DNA from: Candidatus Corynebacterium faecigallinarum
GTDB taxonomy: Bacteria; Actinomycetota; Actinomycetes; Mycobacteriales; Mycobacteriaceae
Assembly: GCA_019120175.1 (NCBI GenBank)
Contig: DWVP01000014.1
Location: forward strand, 1-64,000
Direction of reading: 5' to 3'
Length of the DNA stretch: 64,000 bases
Under the pieces are notes generated by a model. It made no database searches and had not been told where the DNA came from. It saw only the letters and a list, made by a program, of their open reading frames with translations. Shown piece by piece: positions 48,405 through 56,128 of the stretch. The position numbers and the translations under genes were made by a program. Numbering within the stretch: position 1 is the first letter of the stretch; every line of letters starts with the position of its first letter.

Positions 48405-49000
48405 ATGCCTGCCGTCGCCCCTGGTCCTCGTCGTGGTGCCGGTGCCGGTCCTGGTGCTCGTCGACCCCCTCGTCGTCCTGGTGCTCGTGCTCGTGCCCGT
48501 CGACCCCCTCGTCGCCGTGCCCGTGCTCGTCGTCCTGGTGCCCGTCCTCGTGGTCGTTTTGGTGCCCCGTCGTCCTCGTCGTCCTCGTCGTGCCCGTCGT
48601 CGCCCCTGGTGCCGGTCGCCGTGCCCGTCGCCCTGGTGCCCGTGCCCGTGGTCGTCCTCGTGGCCGTCGCCGTCGCCGTGTGGCCGACCTCGTGGAGCTG
48701 GTGCCCCGTCCCCGTGGTGCCGGTCGTCGTGCTCGTCGTCGTCCTCGTCGACCCCCTCGTCGCCGTGCTCGTGCTCGTTGTTGTCCTGGTGCCGGTCGTC
48801 GTGCTCGTCCGTGCCCGTGCCCCGTCGTGCCTGCCGTGCCCATGGCCGTCCTAGTGCCTGCCGTGCTCGTGCCCCTCGCCCTGGTGCCCCGTCCCCGTGG
48901 TCGACCTCGTGGAGCTGGTGCCGGTCGTCGTGCTCGTCGACCCCCTCGTCGCCCGTGCTCGTGCCTGCCGTTGTGGTCGTCCTGGTGCCGGTGGCGTGGT
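48405..49000. repeat. Degenerate V/L/P-codon minisatellite
   Basis: About 600 bases made almost only of GTC, GTG, CTC, CTG, CCC, CCG, GCC and GAC triplets. The 16-mer GTCGACCCCCTCGTCG occurs four times (48460, 48499, 48747, 48936) and the GTGGAGCTGGTGCC block twice (about 48692, 48910), with a further remnant at about 49211. In the + direction one phase reads as a V/L/P polymer with rare Asp; in the - direction it reads D/H/E/G/Q. The phase slips by one at CCCC runs about five times, so neither strand has an intact gene. No start with ribosome site is convincing. Confidence 0.8.
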
Positions 49001-49739
49001 GCGTGCTCCGTCACTCATTACCCCCGGCCCAACTGGGTTCCCCTTACGTTAGTGATCCAACTTGAACCAACTTGGACCGACTGCACTCTACCTGGGGTTA
49101 TTCCGAGGTCGCCGAATGCCCCAACTAGTGAGCCAACTTTGGCCCTACTAGGTCGCATCGGTTGAGAATTACCCCCGTGGTTGTCGCTGTCGTCGTACTG
49201 GTGGCCGTCGCCGTGGAGCTGGTGCCAGTCGGGTTTGTGCCGCGAGATAGGACATGCCCCCTACATGCCCCGGTGTTCGAATAGTGCTATCTCTGCGTCC
49301 GGCTGAATCGGTTTCAAAATGGACGGCTTACGGCCCGTTTTTGACGGCAGTAAGTCAGCTGATGTTCATTGCACTCTCGGAGTTATCGATCAATTGTTCT
49401 AAACGCGTTGTCACAACGCTGGGTCTGTTACCTGAGCGGTGTCAGTGTCCCGTTTTTGGGGTTACCTGCCGCTTCGTGAATTGCTGAGGTTGAGGCGCCG
49501 GGCATGTGGCGACGACTGCGGTTGGTTGCTGGTGTACGGGCGGATCTGGCGCCGTCAGAGGGGCGTACGTGTCTAATTTCTGATGGTCCTGTTGTGCTGG
49601 TCAGGGTGTCCAACAGTCGAGGGGTGCTCCACGGGGTGTCACTGCCATGTGAACGAAGAATTTCTGCGAAGTGACAGTTTCTGAGGCGATATGGTGCTAT
49701 GACTAAAAGTACCTGACTTCCCGAGCCCGAGGATGCACC
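49001..49739. other. Gene-free island spacer with CCAACT repeats
   Basis: No supported gene. Five CCAACT-type motifs lie at about 49028, 49057, 49067, 49120 and 49133, several extended to CCAACTTGG. TGTTCGAA at 49271 and the second 21-bp repeat at 49321-49341 follow. The final 50 bases should contain the lipase promoter (TATGAC near 49697). Confidence 0.5.
49321..49341 (+). repeat. Bipartite 21-bp repeat, copy 2
   Basis: GGACGGCTTA then CGGCCCGTTTT, preceded by AAAT; about 17 of 21 positions match copy 1. Confidence 0.65.
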
Positions 49740-51116
49740 ATGCGCCCAAGAACGACCCGCCGTCACGCTGTGCTGGCAGCCATCACCGCCGTTGCAGTCG
49801 CCACCACATCAGCGGTGACAACCACTGCGTCCGCATCGCAGGAACTTCCCCCGCAAACCCAGATCATTGGCGACTTCTGGAAGGGTGTCCGGCCCATGCT
49901 CGACGTCCCAGCCGATGACGATGACCCTAGCTTCTACCAGGCTCCGTCGAACGTCGACTTGGATACCGCAGAACCAGGCACCGTGCTGCGAGAGCGATCC
50001 ACCAAACTCCACGTGGCTACCATCGAGCTCCCTGTGACCGTGACGCAGATCCTCTATGTCACAACAAACGCTCTCGGGCACAAAGAAGCCAATGTCACGT
50101 CAGTAATCCACCCACCCCACGGTTCTGATGGCAACGTCGTGTCGTATCAGTCCTTCTACGACTCATCCAACACTGACGACAATCCCTCGCGCATAATCGC
50201 AGGAAACTTCACCCTGGGTGGGGCGATAACCGCAGTTGAGACTCCACTGATCGCACCTGCCCTGCTCGCCGGACACCCAGTCGTGTTCTCCGATACCGAG
50301 GGAGCAAACGCGGACTTCGCCGCAGGGCCAGGATATGGACGAGCAACACTTGATTCCCTGCGTGCCGCGATAGCCTCAACCACCGCTCCGGTGACCAAGA
50401 CCGACGACATCGGTCTACTCGGCTACTCCGGCGGAGCCATCGCCAGCAACTGGGCGGCGATACAACTCGACAGCTACGCCCCAGATCTCAGCGACAACAT
50501 CGTTGGAGTCGCTCAAGGTGGCCTCTTTGTAAACCCAGTCAGCAACCTTGAGTATGCAGGTAGTGGACTGCTGTGGGCTGGAGTCGTAGCGATGGCACTC
50601 GCCTCGTTGAAGAACTCGTACGACCTGCCAATCGAGCACTACTTCACCGACTATGGCAACAGTGTCCTCGACGACGCGTCGGACCTGTCAATCATTGAAG
50701 CTGTCGCCCGCTACCCCGAGGTCCGGTGGAGTGATTTGGCCAAACCTGAGTACCCACGCCCACAGGATGTTCCTGAAGTCGCCCAGGTGCTCGAGGAGAT
50801 CAACATGGGCAACTGGCCTGCGCCCAGTACTCCGATGTTCCTGTTCCAAGGAGCTGGCGGCTTCCTCGAAGGGACCCCTGCTCATCCTGGTAGGGGCCCA
50901 GGCGACGGAGTGATGGTGACCAAGGATGTTCGTACCTTGATGCGTGACTACTGCGAAGCCGGGACATCGGTTGAATACAGGGAGTATCCCTACGCAAGCC
51001 ATGTTTTGACCGCTGTGCCCTGGCTCATTGAGGGGTCGCTGTGGCTAGAGGGGCGCTTCAACGGGGCACCTGCCAGTGACAACTGCTCAACTATTCCCGC
51101 CGGAAACCCCCTCTAG
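49740..51116 (+). CDS. Secreted lipase/esterase (LIP family, PF03583-like)
   Basis: 458 residues with a Sec signal peptide (MRPRTTRRHAVLAAITAVAVATTSAVTTTASAS). It is an alpha/beta hydrolase of the secretory lipase family: nucleophile in GLLGYSGGAIASNW (GxSxG), later Asp in the PGRGPGDGVMV region and catalytic His in YPYASHVLTAVPW. Predicted to hydrolyse triacylglycerols or other esters outside the cell. ATG 49740 has GAGGA 6 bases upstream. Codon use is less GC-biased than neighbouring chromosomal genes, in line with import. It is the only intact gene of the island and is flanked by copies of a ~70-bp imperfect repeat. Confidence 0.88.
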   Translation: MRPRTTRRHAVLAAITAVAVATTSAVTTTASASQELPPQTQIIGDFWKGVRPMLDVPADDDDPSFYQAPSNVDLDTAEPGTVLRERSTKLHVATIELPVTVTQILYVTTNALGHKEANVTSVIHPPHGSDGNVVSYQSFYDSSNTDDNPSRIIAGNFTLGGAITAVETPLIAPALLAGHPVVFSDTEGANADFAAGPGYGRATLDSLRAAIASTTAPVTKTDDIGLLGYSGGAIASNWAAIQLDSYAPDLSDNIVGVAQGGLFVNPVSNLEYAGSGLLWAGVVAMALASLKNSYDLPIEHYFTDYGNSVLDDASDLSIIEAVARYPEVRWSDLAKPEYPRPQDVPEVAQVLEEINMGNWPAPSTPMFLFQGAGGFLEGTPAHPGRGPGDGVMVTKDVRTLMRDYCEAGTSVEYREYPYASHVLTAVPWLIEGSLWLEGRFNGAPASDNCSTIPAGNPL

Positions 51117-51463
51117 GTGTGTTGCCTGTCATCGCTTGGAGGAAGCGCAGGGCGCCTCGTAGGCGGCTGAAACACGCTCTATGAGAGTGCCCGGCATCTA
51201 CGAGAGAGTTGCGGCAAGTCGCGCAACAGGTTTGGTGCTTGTCCAGGTACCTGCGCTGTTCGCTGACGGTAGGGGAGACGGCCAGGGCCAGATGTTCGAA
51301 CACGACCTACCGAGGATACGCCTGAAACGCTCTGGAAATGGACCACTTATGGACCGTTTTGCTCTGCTATTTGCTGACTAATGCCAGCCGTGCTAACGCT
51401 CGCCAACAGCTAGAACTGCGGTGGCTTACTACGACAAACCGGTACAAACACTGCACCCGATAT
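51117..51463. other. Right-end spacer of the island
   Basis: No supported gene. It contains TTCGAACAC (51295-51303), the third 21-bp repeat and then about 100 bases up to attR; short open frames here show no recognisable domain. Confidence 0.5.
51340..51360 (+). repeat. Bipartite 21-bp repeat, copy 3
   Basis: GGACCACTTA then TGGACCGTTTT, preceded by AAAT, 103 bases before attR and in the same orientation as copies 1 and 2. Confidence 0.7.
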
Positions 51464-51492
51464 GTCGTAGGTTCGAATCCTGCCCCCGCTAC
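51464..51492 (+). repeat. attR: second copy of the 29-bp tRNA repeat
   Basis: Exact copy of 48209-48237 without the rest of the tRNA gene; right boundary of the island. Confidence 0.92.
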
Positions 51493-51499
51493 AAAGGAC

Positions 51500-51527
51500 A
51501 AGGCCCCCGGAGAAATCCGGGGGCCTT
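51500..51527 (+). terminator. Original terminator of the tRNA gene
   Basis: Perfect 12-bp arms AAGGCCCCCGGA/TCCGGGGGCCTT, GAAA loop, then TTTG. Its position just after attR suggests it followed the tRNA before insertion. Confidence 0.85.
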
Positions 51528-51644
51528 TGTCGTGCGTGCACACCATGGACGGGCACTACCCGGCGCATCGTCCCGAAAATCTGGGTCAACTACGGTGGTT
51601 GTTGATCTGACCGACTCGTACGGTGTGAACGGGAGGGCTGAATT

Positions 51645-51986
51645 GTGAGCACAGAGGATGATGTCCGTCGTCTCGCGGGATCATTGCCCGAGGTGACCGA
51701 GCGCACCTCGTATGACATGCCCGCGTTCTACGTTGCGGGAAAGATATTCCTACGGTTCCACGAGGAACCTGGTGTGCTGGTGTGCTGGTGTAAGGACCTC
51801 TCGGAACGTGAACTGCTGCTCGCGACCGGAGAGGGCAAGTTCTTTACGACCGCGCACTATGCGGGCCATGCCAGCGTCCTTGTCCGGCTGGAACGCGTCG
51901 AGGCCGACGAACTCGCCGAGCTCGTGACCGACGCGTGGGAGGCCCGCGCCCCGAAACGCCTCACTGAGGCCCCGGGTAGGCAGTAG
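51645..51986 (+). CDS. MmcQ/YjbR-like protein
   Basis: 113-residue small protein of the MmcQ/YjbR (CyaY-like, double-wing DNA-binding fold) family: VRRLAGSLPEVTERTSYDMPAFYVAGKIFLRFHEEPGVLVCWCKDLSERELLLA. Function unknown. GTG 51645 is supported by GGGAGGG 8 bases upstream. First chromosomal gene right of the island. Confidence 0.8.
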   Translation: MSTEDDVRRLAGSLPEVTERTSYDMPAFYVAGKIFLRFHEEPGVLVCWCKDLSERELLLATGEGKFFTTAHYAGHASVLVRLERVEADELAELVTDAWEARAPKRLTEAPGRQ

Positions 51987-52155
51987 GGTCTGCGTCGCGG
52001 AGGGGCCTGTCGGTTCGATCCCGGGTGCTTTCGCCGGGATAATGGGACTTCTCCATCATGTCGCCCGGTGTTCACGTACCGTCCACCGGAGGGGGATAGC
52101 ATTCCACTTCTGTCCCCAGCGACCCCATACGCACTGACGAGGAGAATCCGTACCC

Positions 52156-53469
52156 ATGAACGACCGTCCCCGCCGAGGCATCCCCGCCGCCCCGACGTCT
52201 GCGTCCCAGACCACCCGAGTCCTGACCCTCGCCCTGGTCCCGGCACTCGGTCTAGGCCTCGTGGCTGCCCCGGCACAGGCGCAGATAGAGCCCCCGGCGG
52301 TGGTGGGGGAGTACCTTCCCGCGACCAAGACCCCGGTTCAGCACGAGGGTGCCCCGGTGCCGCGCCCGTTCGGGGTCGAGGAGTATGGCTGGTACATCTC
52401 CGATATCAGTTCCTACACCGGTGGCGTCTACTACGACGTCGTCGCCGGGTTCAACGACCTCCGCGAGAACCACCCCGACGTGATGGCCGAGAGCCTCGAC
52501 ATCGTGGTGGACGTCAACAACAACGCCGACGCCACCACGATCGCCCGCGCCCAGGTCGATGCAGCCGCCGACGACGCCGACCTGCTCACCGCCCTGTCGG
52601 ACGCCTTCGGTGAGAACCTCGGTGGCCACCTGCGCACCGCCCTGGCGGAGAACCGCCTGCCGAAGACCCGTATGCTGCTCGACTCGGGCTACCTGTCCCG
52701 CGCCGGTGGCCTTGCCAGCTCGACCCTGGTGGAGAAGGAGATCTTCGGCTACGCCCGACCGTTCGAGGTCGCCCCTGACCGGATCACCAAGCACACCGAC
52801 GGTGGGGACGACGACCTCTACGAACTCGGCGGCACCAAGGCATTCCCGTCCGGCCACACCAACCAGGCGTCCTGGACGACCACGCTGCTCGCCGTGCTGC
52901 TGCCGGAGCTGGCACCGCAGCTGCTGGCCCGCGGCGCCGAAGCCGGCTACAACCGCATGGTGATGGGCGTGCACTACCCGCTGGACGTCATTGGTGGCCG
53001 GATGACCGGTCAGGCCGCCGCCGGCGACCGGTGGAACGACCCGCAGATGCGCGGCGTGCTGAAGCAGGCCGGTGAGGAGATCCGCAAGGAGCTCGAGTGG
53101 CGGACCGGCAAGCCCCTGGCTGAGGCCGTCGCCGAGTACTCCGCCTACCGGTCCACCAAGGCCGCCGTGGCGGAGTACACCGAGCGGATGACGCACGGTT
53201 TCGACCCGGTCGGTGACACGGACGCGCGGCTGACCGTCCCGCAGGCCGCCCCGGCGCTGCTGAGCACCGCATTCCCGGAGCTGTCCTGGGACCAGCGTGC
53301 CCGGGTCCTCGCCGCGACCGCCCTGCCGTCCGGCTACCCGCTGGACGACCAGACCACCCGCGGACGGGACGCCGGCAACTGGCAGCGGATCAACCTGGCC
53401 GCAGCCTTCGCCGCCGAGGTGTCGGTGGGTGCGGACGGGGCCCTGACCGTCAACGGCCAGCCTGCCTGA
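52156..53469 (+). CDS. Secreted PAP2-type acid phosphatase
   Basis: 437 residues with a signal peptide ending APAQAQ. The vanadate-haloperoxidase/PAP2 phosphatase motifs are: Lys-rich part with LVEKEIFGYARPF, signature 2 TKAFPSGHTNQASW and signature 3 YNRMVMGVHYPLDVIGGR, with catalytic His residues in the last two. Class A bacterial acid phosphatases have this arrangement; substrate would be an extracellular phosphomonoester. Ribosome site GAGGAG before ATG 52156; TAGCAT at 52097-52102 is a possible -10. Confidence 0.88.
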   Translation: MNDRPRRGIPAAPTSASQTTRVLTLALVPALGLGLVAAPAQAQIEPPAVVGEYLPATKTPVQHEGAPVPRPFGVEEYGWYISDISSYTGGVYYDVVAGFNDLRENHPDVMAESLDIVVDVNNNADATTIARAQVDAAADDADLLTALSDAFGENLGGHLRTALAENRLPKTRMLLDSGYLSRAGGLASSTLVEKEIFGYARPFEVAPDRITKHTDGGDDDLYELGGTKAFPSGHTNQASWTTTLLAVLLPELAPQLLARGAEAGYNRMVMGVHYPLDVIGGRMTGQAAAGDRWNDPQMRGVLKQAGEEIRKELEWRTGKPLAEAVAEYSAYRSTKAAVAEYTERMTHGFDPVGDTDARLTVPQAAPALLSTAFPELSWDQRARVLAATALPSGYPLDDQTTRGRDAGNWQRINLAAAFAAEVSVGADGALTVNGQPA

Positions 53470-53480
53470 CGAGGGAGCGT

Positions 53481-53879
53481 ATGGCTGGCTACAACCTCTA
53501 CACGTCGCAGGACCTGTACCCGTCCCACAGCTGCGAGGAACTCCTCGCCGATCTCGCGGGACGGAACTGGGGGCTGCCGGACGGGGCCCGACGCGCCCAG
53601 CTGGATGTCGCCCGGCAGGTGCTGGGGAATCCGGTGCGACGCGACATGTACGACAGGCAGCTGGGGGACGCGACGGTCACCGTCTCCCGGAAGGATGTGG
53701 AACGGCTGGCGTCCATGGAGCTCCCCGACGACGGTCTCCCATTGACGGAGTCGGGTGCGGAATCGGATGAGGAGCCCGCGGGCATCTTCGCGGAGTCGAA
53801 GGGCCTGGTCGCCATTGCCGCCGCCCTGGTGATCGTCGTCATCGGAATCATGGTGATGCTCTTCTTCGGCGGGTGGTGA
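53481..53879 (+). CDS. J-domain-like single-pass membrane protein
   Basis: 132 residues. The N-terminal part (NLYTSQDLYPSHSCEELLADLAGRNWGLPDGARRAQLDVARQVLGNPVRRDMYDRQL) resembles the helix II-IV pattern of J domains, including a terminal YDRQL, but the DnaK-activating HPD tripeptide is absent. A linker and one C-terminal TM (LVAIAAALVIVVIGIMVMLFF) follow, so the J-like part would be cytosolic with a tail anchor. It starts 11 bases after the phosphatase gene, suggesting co-transcription. Function unknown. Confidence 0.7.
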   Translation: MAGYNLYTSQDLYPSHSCEELLADLAGRNWGLPDGARRAQLDVARQVLGNPVRRDMYDRQLGDATVTVSRKDVERLASMELPDDGLPLTESGAESDEEPAGIFAESKGLVAIAAALVIVVIGIMVMLFFGGW

Positions 53880-53883
53880 AACG

Positions 53884-53939
53884 TCACTCCCGCCCTCGGG
53901 CGGTCTGAGGGGGTCTGGACCACCCGGGAGCGGGAGTGA
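53884..53939. terminator. Hairpin between convergent genes
   Basis: Arms TCACTCCCG (53884-53892) and CGGGAGTGA (53931-53939) around a GC-rich interior with smaller pairings. Confidence 0.55.
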
Positions 53940-53962
53940 GAGGAGAGTAGGGGGAGCGGACG

Positions 53963-56128
53963 TCAGGCGGCGACCGTCGCAGCGTCCGACGCGTTCGCGT
54001 CCGCGGCACCGTCTGCACCGACACCGTCCTTGTCGCCCTTGCCGGTGACCTGCTTGACGATGATCACGGTGATCGCGGAGACCACCATGCCGGCGATGAC
54101 GGCGACGATGAAGCCCCACCAGGTGTTGTTCTCCATCAGCGGGGCGACCCAGACACCACCGTGGGGTGCACGGCTTCCGACCTCGAGGGCCATCGAGACC
54201 GCACCGGTGACCGCACCACCGAGCATCATCGACGGGATGATGCGCAGCGGGTCGGCGGCGGCGAAGGGGATCGCGCCCTCGGAGATGAAGGAGGCACCCA
54301 GCAGCCAGCAGGACTTGCCGTTCCCGCGCTCCTCCTTGCTCCACATCTTCGGACGCACCGCGGTGGCCAGGGCCAGGGCCAGCGGCGGGACCATGCCGGC
54401 GGCCATGACCGCGGCCATGACCTGGAAGGCTGCCGGATCGCTGGTGGACAGTCCGGCGGTGGCGAAGAGGTAGGCGGACTTGTTGACCGGTCCACCCAGG
54501 TCGAAGCACATCATCAGGCCAATGATCATGCCGAGCACGATCGCCGAGGAGCCGGACATGTCGGCCAGCCAGTTCTGCAGGCCGTCCATGAGGGCGGCGA
54601 GCGGACGACCCAGCACCAGGAACATCGAGGCGGCGGTGACCAGGGTGGCCAACAGCGGGATGATCACGACCGGCATCATGGAGCCCAGCCAGCGCGGCAC
54701 CTTCCAGGTCTGGATCCACATGGCGACGAGACCGGCGATGATACCGGTGATCAGGCCACCGATGAAGCCGGCGCCGACCAGCACGGAGATGGCGCCACCG
54801 ACGAAGCCGGGGACGATGCCGGGCCGGTCGGCCAGGGCGTAGGCGGTGTAGCCGGAGAGCGCGGCGACCAGGAAGCCCATGGCGGTGTTACCACCGCCGA
54901 AGAGGACCGCACCGAGGTAGAGCAGCATGCCGGAGCGGTCGGTAAACTCCTCGCCGGCACCGATGTCGTAGGGCAGGGCGTCCGGCGTGTTCCAGAGGGA
55001 GTAGTCGATGACAACGGTGTCCCAGACGTTGGCCACGTTGTAGCCGCCGACCAGGAAGCCGAGGGCCATGAGCAGACCACCGGCGGCGACGAAGGGCACC
55101 ATGTAGGACACACCGGTCATCACGGCCTGCTGGATGCGACGTCCCCAGCCGGCGTTCTCGGAGTCGTCCCCGGATCCGCTGCCACCGTCCCCGGAACCAC
55201 CGTCGCCGGTGGCGGAGACCCGCGGCGGGTTGTCGGACTTGGAGGCGGCGATGGCCCGGTCGATCAGGGCATCCGGCTCGGAGATGCCCTTCTTGACGGG
55301 CACGTCGACGACGGGCTTGCCGGCGAACCGGGCGATGTCGCGCACGCCGACACCGTGGGCGAAGATGACGGCGTCGGCCTCGTCGATCTGGGCCTGGGTT
55401 AGCTTGTCGCCGCCGGAGGAGCCCTGGGTCTCGATGATGATCTCGACGTCGTCACGGGCGTCCGCGGCGCCGGTGAGGGCGTCGGCGGCCATGTAGGTGT
55501 GGGCGATGCCGGTGGGGCAGGACGTGATGCCGACCAGCTTCACCGGACGCGCCGCGGCGGGCGCGGTGGGCGCGGCTGCCTCAGGCTCAGCAGCGGGCTC
55601 AGCGGTCGCGGCGGCCGTTGCCGCGGCCTTCTTCTTTTTCTTCTCCAGCACCTCGGTCACCAGGGTGACGATCTCGTCCTCGCTCTGCGCCGAACGCAGG
55701 GCGGTCACGAAGTCCTTCTTCACCAGGGCGCGTGCCAGGGTGCTCAGCACCTTCATGTGGGCACTGCCGCCACCTTCGGGGGCGAGGATCATGAAGACCA
55801 GGTCGGTCTCGGCACCGTCGTCCGCACCGAAGTCAGTGGGGGTCTTCAGCCGGGCGAAGCCCAGCGAGGGCTCGGTCACCGCGGTGGTGCGGCAGTGGGG
55901 GATGGCGATGCCGCCGGGCAGGGCGGTGGCCGCCTGCTGCTCGCGGGCGTGGATGTCGGCCAGCAGCTGGCTGGTGTCCTCGGCGCGTCCTGCCGACACC
56001 TGAAGGTCAGCCAGTGCGGTGAGCACGGCCTCCTTCTCGGCCGGCAGGTCGGCATCCAGCGAGACCAGATCGGCGGTGATCACCGGCCTGGTGGCTGGAT
56101 CTGTGGACTCTGGGTTAGTCATGGTCAT
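53963..56128 (-). CDS. fruA: Fructose PTS enzyme IIABC
   Basis: 721-residue membrane permease that takes up fructose and phosphorylates it to fructose-1-phosphate. Order: EIIA with phospho-His78 in IAIPHCRT; an Ala/Glu linker with a KKKKK run; EIIB with phospho-Cys204 in GITSCPTGIAHTYMAADAL; a Gly/Ser linker; EIIC with about eight to nine membrane segments and the GGPVNKSAYLFA and EGAIPFAAADPLRIIPSMM motifs. ATG 56128 overlaps the fruK stop (ATGA); ATG 56122 is better spaced from the AAGGAG site and remains possible. Confidence 0.95.
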   Translation of the reverse strand: MTMTNPESTDPATRPVITADLVSLDADLPAEKEAVLTALADLQVSAGRAEDTSQLLADIHAREQQAATALPGGIAIPHCRTTAVTEPSLGFARLKTPTDFGADDGAETDLVFMILAPEGGGSAHMKVLSTLARALVKKDFVTALRSAQSEDEIVTLVTEVLEKKKKKAAATAAATAEPAAEPEAAAPTAPAAARPVKLVGITSCPTGIAHTYMAADALTGAADARDDVEIIIETQGSSGGDKLTQAQIDEADAVIFAHGVGVRDIARFAGKPVVDVPVKKGISEPDALIDRAIAASKSDNPPRVSATGDGGSGDGGSGSGDDSENAGWGRRIQQAVMTGVSYMVPFVAAGGLLMALGFLVGGYNVANVWDTVVIDYSLWNTPDALPYDIGAGEEFTDRSGMLLYLGAVLFGGGNTAMGFLVAALSGYTAYALADRPGIVPGFVGGAISVLVGAGFIGGLITGIIAGLVAMWIQTWKVPRWLGSMMPVVIIPLLATLVTAASMFLVLGRPLAALMDGLQNWLADMSGSSAIVLGMIIGLMMCFDLGGPVNKSAYLFATAGLSTSDPAAFQVMAAVMAAGMVPPLALALATAVRPKMWSKEERGNGKSCWLLGASFISEGAIPFAAADPLRIIPSMMLGGAVTGAVSMALEVGSRAPHGGVWVAPLMENNTWWGFIVAVIAGMVVSAITVIIVKQVTGKGDKDGVGADGAADANASDAATVAA

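Larger units (their letters stand above)
48238..51492 (+). mobile_element. Integrated genomic island in initiator tRNA gene
   Basis: About 3.26 kb bounded by perfect 29-bp direct repeats. Base composition is visibly less GC-rich than the neighbours in the right two thirds. Contents: a hairpin, a V/L/P-codon minisatellite, CCAACT repeats, three bipartite 21-bp repeats and one secreted lipase gene. I see no integrase, excisionase or replication gene, so it is either a decayed element or mobilised in trans. Confidence 0.85.

Noticed and set aside
48256..49014. D/H/E-rich minus-strand frame over the minisatellite as a metal-binding protein
   Set aside because: The D/H/E/G reading holds only at the two ends and is out of frame in the middle; kept as repeat DNA instead.
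48331..49065. V/L/P-rich + strand frame over the minisatellite as a membrane protein
   Set aside because: The hydrophobic run breaks into Arg/Ser/Cys-rich nonsense when the repeat phase slips; no ribosome site or homology.
49254..49487. 77-codon frame in the island as an integrase remnant
   Set aside because: No tyrosine-recombinase motif (R-H-R-Y) can be seen; I could not support any recombinase remnant in the island.
49428..49766. 112-codon minus-strand frame upstream of the lipase
   Set aside because: No ribosome site, no recognisable domain and it overlaps the lipase promoter and start.
51091..51303. 70-codon minus-strand frame right of the lipase
   Set aside because: Overlaps the lipase end, no ribosome site and no homology that I recognise.
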